From assembly GCA_037043015.1 (NCBI GenBank), contig CM073321.1, positions 1,617,001 to 1,681,000 on the forward strand: 64,000 nucleotides of DNA, read 5' to 3'. The position numbers and the translations under genes are program-made. Positions 1-11,129 of this stretch are shown in pieces (the first letter of the stretch is position 1; every line of letters starts with the position of its first letter). This stretch comes from Bryum argenteum (taxonomy: Eukaryota > Streptophyta > Bryopsida > Bryales > Bryaceae). The notes below the pieces were generated by a model, which saw only the letters and a program-made list of their open reading frames with translations, was not told the DNA's origin and ran no database searches.

Positions 1-671
1 TGGCTCGAAATAGAAAATACTGTGAGGAGATGGCTGGCTCCGTTGGGTACTGGGAGCGAATCAACGCGGAGATCAACTCACCACTTCCGGTTGCGTCCGC
101 GTCGCCCGTCGAGGGGTTCTGGCCGCTTTCTGACTGGTCCCGTGATCATGCTCGTCTTGAATCTCAATCTGGTTCTCCTCTGTCATCTTCGCCAGATGTT
201 ACACCTGAGGATGATCCCGACCCTTACCCATATTGTGGTCCAGCAAAGGGCAGACCACGGATGAATTTTAATCCGTTCAGGGACGTTCTTCTTGGTGACT
301 TTGTTCTCTGTCGTCCTTGCGATAACCACTACCTTCCTGTGTGGCTTGGTCGTGTTCTAGAATGTGTCGAGCTTTCGCCGGGAGTTAACTACGGGAACTT
401 TAAGGTGGAATGGTGGACTCCAATGCGATCAAAGAAGGAGGCCAAGTCTCTGGTTGCGAGGGAGTGCTGGTCGCGCCGTTGGCACAGGGAGCCCTGTCTC
501 CCCCAAGTTGTCAACGTCAGCATCGTTTTATTCTCGCATCGAATGCCCTCCCATGCCAGGAATGGGCCACCTGCTACTCACGTCATTCCTGATGCATCCG
601 CCGCTGCTGCACTTGCAAACCTTGAAGCCGCAGGTGCTGTTATGGTGTGCGAGGATGATGCCGAGAACTGA
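1..671 (+). CDS. Partial gene: protein with BAH/Tudor-like WLGRV...WW domain
   Basis: The reading frame is open to the left edge, so the first ATG at 30 may be internal and the gene is probably cut by the window; it ends at a TGA at 669-671. From the ATG there are 213 residues. The first 75 or so are Pro/Ser/Asp-rich. Residues about 85-165 form a compact domain with the pattern GDFVLCRP...PVWLGRVLE...FKVEWWTP...W...EP...V.IVLFS, which resembles the beta-barrel core of BAH or Tudor-type chromatin readers. The tail is Ala-rich and acidic. I do not recognise the gene. ORFs with this type of domain occur in plant transposable elements as well as in host genes, and I cannot tell which this is. The hairpin repeat array begins 20 bases after the stop codon. 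Confidence 0.5.
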   Translation, partial: ARNRKYCEEMAGSVGYWERINAEINSPLPVASASPVEGFWPLSDWSRDHARLESQSGSPLSSSPDVTPEDDPDPYPYCGPAKGRPRMNFNPFRDVLLGDFVLCRPCDNHYLPVWLGRVLECVELSPGVNYGNFKVEWWTPMRSKKEAKSLVARECWSRRWHREPCLPQVVNVSIVLFSHRMPSHARNGPPATHVIPDASAAAALANLEAAGAVMVCEDDAEN

Positions 672-690
672 TATGCACTGTACCTGGTTA

Positions 691-1571
691 TATCGGCTGT
701 CGGCCGACATATTTTCGTAGTGCTGCATGGGGATTCTTGTGATTTGTACTTCGACATGCCAATGGTGATCTGGACGTGATGATGCTTTCGCCGGTATCGG
801 CTGCCGGCCGACATGTCTATGTAGTGCTGTATGAGATGTGCTGATTCTGTATCGGCTGCCGGCCGACATGTCTTCGAAGTGCTGGAATTCGCTGGTATCG
901 GCTGCCGGCCGACATATCTTTGTAGTGCTGTATGTCGCCGGTATCGGCTGCCGGCCGACATGTCTTTCGCCGGTATCGGCTGCCGGCTGACATGTTTTCA
1001 GTGAACATCTCAGGATGGTTCCTGTTCCTTGGTCTTAGTACAGCGTCAGTCTTATGATGCTGGAGGCTCGCCCTCATATTCTTAGTCCCATGCAACAAGG
1101 AGATACAGATAAGGATCACTACTGCGTTGCAGCAATCATCGGCCGCCGGCCGACGTACTCTGCACAGGCATTCTTTTAGATTAGTTTCTAGCTACCATGA
1201 CAACTAACCGTTGTTGGAATAGCCGGCTGTGTATTGGGTTCTTATCGGCTGCCAGCCGATACGCCACTCACTTAGCATGCTAGTATCTTTGGTCATATTG
1301 AATTTTTTAAACTTGTACGTTTTTACTCTATACTAATTTCGTATGATTACATTCATCAATTTTTTTTGCCTCACTCTGTTCGATATGCTTTTGGGCACCC
1401 GCCGCATTTGCAATTTACCTCGCTTCTTACATGTGTGTTTCTTATGTCATGGTCTCATCATATCGGCTGCCCTCCGATACCACATGATAACCATGAGGTT
1501 TCATGATATCGGCTGCCCTCCGATACCACATGATATCCATTAGGTGGCATCATATCGGCTGCCATCCGATA
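691..1571. repeat. Array of at least 11 hairpin repeats
   Basis: The motif TATCGGCTGCCGGCCGACAT or a variant occurs at 691, 795, 850, 896, 942, 974, 1138, 1243, 1461, 1507 and 1553. Each copy can fold into a short hairpin (TCGGC/GCCGA). Later copies change sequence but keep a stem: TATCGGCT/AGCCGATA at 1243 and TATCGG/CCGATA at 1461 and 1507. The first six copies sit in a larger 32-104-bp unit that shares a TAGTGCTGTATG-like flank; the rest are more widely spaced. No gene is visible between them. Confidence 0.8.
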
Positions 1572-1589
1572 CATTCTATGAGACATCGG

Positions 1590-1885
1590 TCTAGGGTTTT
1601 GGGTCTAGGGTCTACTGTCTAGGGTCTAGGATTTAGAGTTTCAGGTTTAGGGTCTTAGTGTCTTCGGGTTTTAGGGCTCACGGTTAAAATTTAGGGTTAG
1701 AGTTTAGGGTTTTAGGGTTTAGGGTTTAGGGTTTAGGGTTTAGGGTTTAGGGTTTAGAGTTTAGGGTTTAGGGTTTAAGGTTTAGGGCATAGGGTTTAGA
1801 GTGTAGGGTTTAGGGTATAAGGCTTAGGGTTTAGGGTTTAGGGTCTAGGGTTTAGGGTATAGGGTTTTGGGTTTAGGGTGTATTG
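1590..1885. repeat. Degenerate telomere-like (TTTAGGG)n tract
   Basis: About 300 bp are dominated by TTTAGGG and one-base variants (TCTAGGG, TTAGGGT, GTTTAGAG). The cleanest run lies near 1715-1760. This is the Arabidopsis-type plant telomere unit on the plus strand. The repeats are too degenerate for an active telomere, and unique sequence continues on both sides, so this is an interstitial or satellite-like tract. Confidence 0.8.
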
Positions 1886-2159
1886 TTACTTGTGGAGCAT
1901 TTTTTGGTATCGGCTTGTAGCCCATATTTTATTTTATTTTCTTGTTTAGTCTTCGTTGTTACTAATTTTGTATTGGTTTGTTGTATTATGAATGCTTTTA
2001 TATAAGTAAATTGCTTATTTTATTTGAAGTTATTTCTTTTGAATTCATTTTAGCAAGTATTTCTTGCCTTTTTAGTTTTTTTTTAAGGTATTTTTGGCGA
2101 TGAATGGTCCATAATTCGTCAAAATGTCCATAATTAGTTAAATATCCGTTTCATGCTTC
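1886..2159. other. AT-rich spacer
   Basis: I see no coding signal, inverted repeat or RNA gene here. It contains one decayed hairpin motif near 1908 and short T-runs, and separates the telomere-like tract from the end of the minus-strand GNHR gene. Confidence 0.5.
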
Positions 2160-5100
2160 TAACACCCTGTCTTTCATCTCCACTGGATCCGGAAAGCGAA
2201 CACTACGTCGGAATGCCGGAGTGTTGCTCCACTAACGAAGCCACATGGTTTTCACTTCTTTCGAAACATTGGTGGTGGCGACCTTCTGGAGGCGCTCCTG
2301 TGACATCTTGGGATCCTTGTGACGGCTATGATGAAGGATGATCTACATCCAAATAGGAGACAAAGATGGAAAAATTACATAGAGGGGTGTGAGCAAACGA
2401 GCGAGAGAAACACTAAGTTTCGTCGACAGAATACATACTTCTTGATCAAATTCTTTTCCTATCTCTGGATTAGCAATGGCAAGCATTTTGTCAAAAAAAA
2501 TTTGTCAGATTCGTTTAATCTCAGCCTTGAAAGCCTCGTCCATACTCCTTGCGCTGTCCTCTTGTTTACTGGAGTGTCCTTTAGTACCGGGCTTGGGCTT
2601 CGTCGACGACCTTAGCACATTGCCTCTGGACGAACAAGGAACGCATGTTAGACAAAGTTAAAATATTATTTGAAAATGAATTTGTACAAAAGATATGAAT
2701 AATGACGCACCGCATAGAGGAACTTGATGAAGACATCTTTAGTCACAAAGTACCAAGATTGCCTCAGCTTATCTTTTGCAGAGTAACAGTACTTCCAATC
2801 CTCGGGAGAGATCAAAGGTTTCCATTCTTCAATTGGCATCTTGCCAAACTTGCGCATGCGTTGCAATCTCGATGGCAGACTATCTTAGACATGATCATGC
2901 TCTGTGGACCCGTTCATAAAGCGAGTTCATAAATATATATTGTGTGTTTATAATACACTAGAGTCCAAGTATATTATAAGAAATCAAGCTCACCAGCTGA
3001 TGTCATTTATAGCGTCGATTAGTACTTTGTATTCTGCACGTCCGTCAAGGACAATGGAGTCAACAAAGAAATACCAATCCGGATCATCTTTGTGCATCTG
3101 CTTAATTTATCGCATCCAAGCAGTGACGCGATGATTCCCCTCGTAGACGTAGAAGTATTTGCCACTGAATTGGCAAAGGTCCGGATCCACTTGCAATGAG
3201 TTTTCGAACCGATCGTTTGCCGCTTGCCAATGAGGGTTATTCTAAACCACATCATCGTCCTTCACCAGCCGCTGCTTCCCGTTCTTGCTGAAAGGAGAAA
3301 CATATAGAACGCAATCGCCGTCTCGGTAATCTTTAACAAACTTGTTTGCCAACTTCCAAACATCTGTTTCTATAATGAGACGGACCTTGGGGTAATAGGA
3401 GAGGCGATAGAGGGGAATACGAAGACGTGATTTCTCGACAGGTTTTATTCTCAATCTAGATATGGTGTTGATAGAGTTCCTCTTCTGTTGAGCTCGTAAC
3501 TCGTCGGCGCTCCACATGGGATCCATCTCAGCCAAATGACTTGGCATTTCAATGGCCCCAATCTCCACAATATCCGAGTTTGAAGGAGGTTCCCCGTCAG
3601 CTCTAACAATAGGATTCGCTGCCACCAAGGATGTATTCCCTTCGGCAACATCGTCACCATTGCGCAAAGGCTGTGTATCCGGAATGATCTCTTGAATATT
3701 GTCATCTTCATCTTCGTCAATGGGAGATTGTGAGGTAAGTTGTAGGCGTTGTGCGTTATGAGTCTAAGCGGTAGTCGATAGCGGACCTCACTGTTGTCCA
3801 CCATTACGTCCTTGAGTTGTTGCCATGTCGTTAGGAGTGCTCTGAGATGACAGCGGAGCGATCGATAGTGGGGTCTGCTTAGAAGTACCAAAGAAATTTA
3901 GTAATCAACAGTGTAAATTATATAGAAGTGAAGTTGTCAGATAAATATAAAAGAAAATCACATGAACTATGTCATGAGATCTTGTAATTAATCATGTAAA
4001 AACAATGTTACCAAGGTGTAAAGTATCATTCTAGATAGACTTTGCTGCAATCCTCTTAGAACGACGTGGGGCAAGTCTAGCTCGTGCTTGAGCTTCTTTG
4101 CGCAATTGCTTAGTGTGTGCCCTCTAACCCTACATATAAGTAGCTTGTAGATCTTCAACAATGGTCAGTGACGCCGTCAAGGTTGATTGGATAGAGTCAG
4201 TGTTAGTATCTGAAGTAGCAACTGGAAGTGCCCGAACCAATGTGCGTATACCCACTACGTCTAAGACTCTAGCTCGCATGCTAGATAAATCGCTATCGCT
4301 CTCAGACTCCGCATAGGAGTCCTCTAGTTCGAAGTCAATGGATTCCTACATCACCAAACACAACAAAAATTGTGGACGTCAGCAAAATATTCTCAATGAT
4401 ATGAGAGAAGAAATAATTTGTTAGCCACTCTAAGTATGTAAACAAATGGACCCAGAAAAGAATAAATTAGTATTCAGTTGTTTTGAGTCTCCCAATACAA
4501 TGCAAGTTCAAATAGTATAAACTACCAATTGGTTCAAAGATTGAATTGAAAAAATATAATTAAATTGAGAAAGCAAAATGGTTGAATTCACCTACAACCG
4601 TTATATACTTGATTGCAATATAAAACGAAAAGCAAATTCACATTTGAGTTCAAAATGTAAACAAATCATTCTCAAAGTCTTGGGGTAGCCATTTCGTCAG
4701 CAAATTTGACAAAGACATGAAAAAAGATAAAAGTAATCGCATTAGTGACAAAGTTGTAAAACAAATTATCAATTCTGGACGTAGTGTCAGACCCAAGAAA
4801 CAAACTGTACGGACCCCTCAATGTCCCAATGTAAGCACATATAGCATAGCAATGGAGTTGCCAACTTGTACAGTCCAATTCAGGACCAGAAAAACACAGT
4901 TTTGTCAACGAAGAAGGCGTCTCACCAAAGCAAAATGTTCCAAAGAATTTGTTCCAAGAAAATAGTTTAAAAAAATAAATCATGGAAATCACTTTGTATG
5001 CTGAATCTCAACCACCTCTCTCCCAAACACCTCGATAAGTGCCTCTGGAGGGCTCTCCGAGTCCGAAGCATGTGATTGAGATGCAAATCAGCAGGGCTCC

Positions 5101-5795
5101 CCCGAAGTGCAGAGCCGAAACGAACCGGCAGTCTTGTCAACGAAACAAGCCGAAGCAAGCCGAAACGAGCCGAATCACGCGGAAACAAGCTCAAGCAATT
5201 TAACGACCTACTCTCAAAAATGGAATTTCTACGCCGAATAGTTCAACAAGTTCTTCCCAAATGTGATGCGTAGGATCGCACATGCGTTCGAATTCTACAC
5301 AAACTGCTAGACGGGGTACCAACACAAAATGATGATGATGAATTCGATCAAACCAAACGTGTCATTAAGTAAATAATTCATGTGGGCTCCCCCCTGTGCA
5401 GAGGATGTCAATGTCATAACGGTGCTCCATTTCAAAGAGGTTATAGGATATGTAGACCTGACTCGGCTCTCTAACTGCGGAGGCCGGAGATGCACAGCTT
5501 GCTCTAAGCATTAGCTTCCGAAAGGTGCAAGGATGCAAGCGCAGGCGGTAAAAAAACAATATAGTGAGAAGATAATATCAGTTTGTAATCGTACCTAATA
5601 AGGAATGCAGAAGTCATTCCAAGCAATTTTTGGTCGAGTGCCCTCCTCTTCGGTCACCTCCATCTTCTGTTTACATTTCCATTGCAGTTTTCTCCACCCA
5701 GACATTAGGAAAGTGGAGGGGATAGAGGCGATACTTACATCGTCGATGTAGCATGACTCCCGCAGAATCGTCATCCCCTCTCCACGACTCGCCAT
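2160..5795 (-). pseudogene. GNHR (ParB-like) / methyltransferase-family gene, copy A, truncated
   Basis: This is a multi-exon minus-strand gene homologous to the one at 31327-35889. A first exon, 5795-5739, begins MASRGEGMTILRES and ends at a GTAAGT donor. An acidic exon lies near 4345-4030 (DLSSMRARVLDVVG...). The core exon at about 3893-3000 carries YFYVYEGNHRVTAW, the GxHR signature of ParB/sulfiredoxin-fold domains, followed by WYFFVDSIVLDGRAE. Next come an exon with LQRMRKFGKMPIEEWKPLIS...DVFIKFLYA (about 2900-2705), one with FFDKMLAIANPEIG ending at a GTATGT donor (2558-2434), and one near 2340-2160. In-frame stops occur in several exons and the methyltransferase part seen in copy B is missing, so this copy is dead. 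It is divergent from the MULE-like gene at 7214. Confidence 0.65.
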
Positions 5796-7213
5796 ATTAG
5801 ATGTTCTCTGCAACAGGAAGAAATGATAATCAAAAAAGACTCTCGTCCTCTTAGTGTTGCCATTTTCAAAAGCTTTCTCTCCCACCCAAATCACCAGAAA
5901 CGTCAGAGCCAAGCCTTTTTTTGTCACCCTAGACCTCAGATTGGGTTTAGGTTTAGAACCACTGTTCCTCTAAATCGAGAACTACAGCTCATAGCTATCA
6001 ACGATTCCAAGAATTCAGTAGGGTTCCCTACATTCTGCTAAAAAGAACACGCATTCGCGCCGCGTTACCAAAGAGACTACTCTCCTCGATACACGGCGAT
6101 TTTGATAGCCATATCTGTGCACCGAAAGTCCTTCCTCGACATCAACGCCGACAGATCATCGGTCCTCACAACGATACCATTGGTCATTCCCTCGGCTATA
6201 GGAGCCCGTGCTAATGGGACCATCGGTCACCATTAAAGAAATGCTTTAAATTAGATTTATATTTATATCTACTACATCCATTACTTTTCACTGGATATTA
6301 ATGCATTTGAGCATAAAAAATTTCCTCCAGGCTATAGAAATAATTACTTAAAATGAGTAATGAGCATTTTGGATAAACTAATTGAGTATGGTGTAAATTA
6401 CTCAATGAGATTATCATAAAAGTTGTGCACAAGAACAAACCCTCACATTGGGAAGGAACACCTATTTTCATGCATTCAAAGCATGTCCTTGTTCCCAATT
6501 CAATGAAGATGTTGCTTTATCTATAGCATTTAGCGTAAAATTAAAGAATATGATGATCTCATGTGTCTTTAGAGTTATCCTAAAATTCCCAACTGAATGG
6601 TATGGGTGGACACCTAGAACACAGATCTACTATTGTTGTTTTTTGCCCAGCCATGATTGCTACTTACTGGATTTGATATCAGACATTCCTTCTGGATACA
6701 TCCTTTCATTGTGATTGCATTTGAGGACTACTCGAGTGTAGTTTCCTAAACCCTTCATTCACTCACATGCGACATTGACCCATCTCCATCCTAAAAACAA
6801 CAAGATAACAAACAAAAATTTAAGAATGCAATGAAACAAAAAAAAAAAAATTTTCCTTTACACCTTGGACAATTGCGCCGCCACAAACACATCTCTTCAA
6901 TAACATAAGTCATTTCCAAGCAACCATCCCACATTAATTTGGATATTTCTTATAGTATATTCCAATTTTTATTTAATAGACGTAGAAAAAAAGGCTTCAA
7001 GGGGTCTCTACATGCGTTGATATATTAGGTTCATCTGATGACGAACAAAAGTCATCCGTTCCACCCCGTCGTTCTCATGTGTAGCTTTCTTCCATCTCCT
7101 CTATTTCTCAAAGTTCTTTTCAGTCAACGCCCCCTTCCTTACCCTCTCCCTCACCATCTTCTCAAACACAAAAACACAAAAACATTCTCCCATATCTACG
7201 CAAACTTGGTAGC
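5796..7213. other. Spacer between divergent GNHR gene and MULE-like gene
   Basis: About 1.4 kb of AT-rich sequence between the two divergent genes, with an A-run near 6838-6850. No conserved coding frame is visible. It should hold the promoters and leaders of both genes; the pyrimidine-rich stretch 7040-7210 just before the MULE-like start looks like a 5' leader. I found no convincing terminal inverted repeat here. Confidence 0.4.
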
Positions 7214-8743
7214 ATGCCCCGTAGCAAGAATATACTCAAGAAACTAGACTTCAATTCCATCTCTACTCACACAGTATCTTTTCTGCCTCCATCATTCAAC
7301 GCAGATGCCCTATATGTCCTCCCCCCGACACTTCCTTCGGCTGTACCCAACAATGCAAGGTCAATGGAAGGGATGGAGAAACGGTATGATGGACATGTCT
7401 AGACTAGGACGATGACAACTAACATCAGCAACACCCTCGGCTTGTCATTTCGGTATTCAAATTGCGTAGGTCATCTCCAATGCCACAATGACAAGTGTCC
7501 TTTCTTAGAACGCTCAAATCGTGCGACGGGAGTCAATGAGGTGGAGTTTGAAGGTATCACCAAAGAACCTTTTTCAGTAAGCGAACCGTCCTCCTCATTG
7601 TCCACCCTAGTCTGTAAGATTTGCAAAGAACCTCTACTCTGCGTTGCTCTGTGTCCTGCCAAAATCTTCTACGTCTTTGGAGATGATATTCAAGAGCGTG
7701 CTTGTGTGCATATCGGTACCCACGAGCACCCTCTCAAAGTCGGAGACTATAGATGCGCACGTCAAATGATAGATGGGTTAATCGAACAGCATGTTGACCG
7801 CAACCCCCAAGCAACAATTTCCAAAATTGTCTTGGAGACGAGTAAAGATGTAGTAGGTAACATTCTTCTACGTGACAAAGATGACCCTAAATCCGGCCAC
7901 CTAACTCTTGAAGAACTTGAGCCAGTCTTTAATCAATGTAAACTCTTGAACTTTCCAAGCTTGCGGAATCGTATCTACTCTTTGAAGTACATGCGCAGAT
8001 TAGGCATCTTTGATGGCATCACGAAGCTCAGAGGACTCAGCAACTAGGCGTATGTGCAACGCAACATGTTCCCGGGCCAAGGAGACAATTCTGACAAAGT
8101 CTTCATATTTAAGATGTCAGAAGTTGGACCCGGTAGTGGTGTCGACCTCGTCCGCCGGATGCAGCCTGGAGGCGACCTCTCCAATGTGTGGATGATGTTT
8201 GACCATGTCGAACGGGTCAAGCCATGGACCACCATGGCGTGCCATGTGTACGACCCCAATTACCAGCGCATTCAAACTATTGCATGTTCCGATTTTCAAT
8301 CTGAAGATACTCAAGTTGAACTCGTCTTCTGGAGGAGTCTTAACCACATCATGGCTAGGCACAGAGTACCTAAGCCTAAGTTCCAAAGATTTATGGTTGA
8401 CAGTGTTGAAGCCAATTGGGACGCAGTGCGCATCGTTTACGGCTCTGGAGATCCTTCAATTTCCATAGATGACCAAGAACGTACTTGTTACTTTCATTGG
8501 ACGCAATCGCTAGAGACTCACACCAAGAAGTACATTGTCCGCAAATTGCAGGATCAACATAGGGTCCTCTATAAGCAATATAAGGATGCTCGTTCGTCCG
8601 ATGAAGCCAAGACCCGGTATTTGGCAATCAGAGCATGGTGGTCATCCTCGAACGTCACCTCCGAGAATGGCCTCTACCACCTAGGCCTATGGCTTTCGTA
8701 CTGGCATCACCGCTACAGACAATGGGGTGGATTCATTGAACTG
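7214..8743 (+). pseudogene. MULE-like transposase, long first exon, copy A
   Basis: One frame runs from ATG 7214 to a CTG|GTAAGT splice donor at 8743, interrupted only by TAG codons at 7400 and 8045. The N-terminal part has a Cys-rich module (NCVGHLQC...CPF, CKICKEPLLCVALCPAKIFYV) and HIGTHEHPLKVGDYR. The core contains FPGQG, GSGVDLVRRMQPGGDL, TMACHVYDPNYQRIQTIACSDFQSED and FMVDSVEANWDAVRIVYGSG, then CYFHWTQSLETHTK. The order aspartate, aspartate, HW-type motif fits the RNase H-fold core of MULE-like transposases. Family members that I recall from non-flowering plants carry a C-terminal SWIM zinc finger after further exons; those are not found here. The second copy is at 35948-36802. Confidence 0.65.
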
Positions 8744-8953
8744 GTAAGTACATACTTACTACGGTAATTTTCAAGTTATAGTTACTTTAATTTGGATAAA
8801 AAGTAAATTCATTATTTATAGTGATGATAATTAAATATTGTTGGTGAGTTCTATGATCCTCTTCTAGCAATTGATATGTTTGGGGTGATGTTGTTTGGGC
8901 CTTGGGGAACCTTCAATGTGCCGGAAGCGATGGTGTAACTTCTTGATGAGAAC

Positions 8954-10728
8954 GTGGACATGGGTAAAGTTAGTGAGGTGCAACTTTGGAATTGTAATCT
9001 AAGAACCCCAAGTCCTTCTAGTAATGACTCATCCGATTGCACTTGCTTCCCCGGTCAAACATCATCACAAGTTTCCGTTGACTTTGACGAATTGGATAAT
9101 TTGGAATGGACACCAAATTCAAAGAAATGGCTCATAAATTCATCAAACCCAACGAATGAGCTAGGCTTGGATTGTAACTTGTCTTTTGAAGGCTTCTCCA
9201 AATTACCTATCAACGAACGTTTTGCCTTGGACATGTGGAATTCACCATCAATGGGCATACCCCCTCCAATTTAGGTAGGAGAAAATCAAAGGTTGGTAAG
9301 TCCTTTGAGCTCATGTAGTAACCCCCTAGATTATTTTTTGTTATTTTGGCCTAACCAAGTGTTGGTAAAAATAGTTAGAATGACAAATTTGTAGGTCGCT
9401 TCAAGCAACGATGAAGGCAAGCGCCGTGAAAGTGCACATTGGGTGCCATTAAATGTGAAGGAACTTCTAACCTTCTTTGGTATTTTAATGCTTATGGCTA
9501 CAAAGAATATACCAAACGTGAGATTACATTGGTCACAATCGTTTGATGATTTCTTTTTATCCAAGAAAATTGCAAAATGCATGAGTAGAATAAAGTACGT
9601 GGATGTTTTGCGATATTTGCATTTGGTAGACAATAGAACCGTTACAACCAATAAATCTAACTCAAAGTACAGCAAACTAGTTGAAATAGAATGGTTAGTA
9701 AAAGAACACAATACTTTATGTTCTATGTACTACAATCCCGAACAAAATGTTGGTGTGGATGAAATGATGATCAAATACACCGATAAGTACGCCCCCATCC
9801 GTCAATACATGAAAGCTAAGCCAACTCAATATGGTCTAAAAATTTGGTGCCTAGCTAATTGCGATTCTAAGTATGTGCAAAAGATTGAGATATATTGTGG
9901 TGCAAGTGATTCCCAAGAGGACGGCAACGTTGGCGGGAGAGTTGTTCTAAACCTCATGGCTGGTTCAGAAGGTAGGGGTCACATTGTTACGTGTGACAAT
10001 TTTTTTTACCTCACCTAGTTTGTATTGAAGTTTGTTAGAGCGTGGGATTTTTGCCACGGGGACTTGTAGGACAAATCGCATAGGGTGGCCGCAAGCGCTT
10101 ACAAACTTATTGGCGGCGGAATATCGAGGGCAACTGTGGTACCGGGTTCATGCGAGCAGGAGGATGTGCGTTGTGACATGGTATGACAACAAACATGTTT
10201 CTTTCCTTTCGACTACATGTAATCCGGTTTACACCTCAAAGTCCTTGTTTATAACCCATTGGCATGTAGGGAGTAATATTCAAATCCCGAAGTCCCCGGT
10301 TTTGTTACATTACGAAGAGCACATGAGGGGTGTCGATGTCTATGACCAATTGAGCGGTTACTATTCTTTGCAAATGAGAGATCATAAATGGTGACATAAA
10401 TTTTTTTTTCATATCTTATAACAATCATTTTTGAATTCATATATTTTGTATAAGAAGTTGATAATAAGAAGAGGATCTAAACCTATCTCACTTGGATTTC
10501 TTCATGGAAATTGTTAATGTCTTGACTGAGGTGCCCGTAGATAAAACGACGTGTATGCCTGAGGCGGCGGTCCCAAATCCGGGCAAGTTGCACTACACCA
10601 TGGCATAGACTCGCCACGAGAAACGTTCGTGACGTCAATGTGTGGTTTGCAAAAAGAAACGCCAATGGTATTGTCTGACATGCAATGTGGCGGTTTGTAT
10701 GGGTGAATGCTTTGTCATTCATTACTAA
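8954..10728 (+). pseudogene. piggyBac-type transposase (DDE_Tnp_1_7), broken
   Basis: The catalytic part starts after a TAG acceptor at 9395 and contains WVPLNVKELLTFFGILMLMA, HWSQSFDDFF and the three expected aspartate sites: VGVDEMMIKYT (about 9755), VTCDNFF (about 9990) and HMRGVDVYDQL (about 10320). A Cys-rich C-terminal zinc-binding domain (QCVVCKKK..WYCLTCNVAVCMGEC) is readable at about 10638-10718. An open frame at 8954-9274 may be the N-terminal region. The gene is broken: a frame change lies at the T-run near 9998-10007, a TGA follows near 10027, and further stops lie between 10390 and 10640. It sits directly behind the first exon of the MULE-like gene. TTAA-flanked termini were not identified for this copy. 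Confidence 0.8.
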
Positions 10729-11129
10729 AACACATGATATTTGAATTTTACAACACCATGTTCTTGATTCCACTTATCAATCTAAATATACCTAATACTA
10801 TGTCATTTTATATTTACATGTTTTTTCTCATTCCATGTCATTCCTTCCTTGCCTGGATTTTCATACAATATATTTTCAAAAATATATATATATATATATA
10901 TATTCGGGGGTATTGAGCGCTGGAGGTCTTGCACTTCTCAACCATAGTTTGCCTGACACATCAGCTTTGGTCAGCACCTACCCCACGCCCGATAATGCCA
11001 GGCAAAAATAACAGTTGACAAATCCACTAAATATAAACTACGAGCACTGGCCATTCCGTTGTTACCGGAATCTGTCAGACAGCCGCATTGAATGAAGGCA
11101 GGGCATCATCTCCCTGGCTCGCACATGTA
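10729..11129. other. Spacer with (TA)n microsatellite
   Basis: Apart from a short (TA)n run at 10881-10903 I see nothing coding. It is the left flank of the Tc1 element, whose TA target dinucleotide is 11128-11129. Confidence 0.5.

Noticed and set aside
691-1571. CRISPR-like repeat-spacer appearance of the hairpin array
   Set aside because: Spacing is irregular, repeat flanks are shared between copies and the context is eukaryotic with no cas genes. It is a hairpin satellite.
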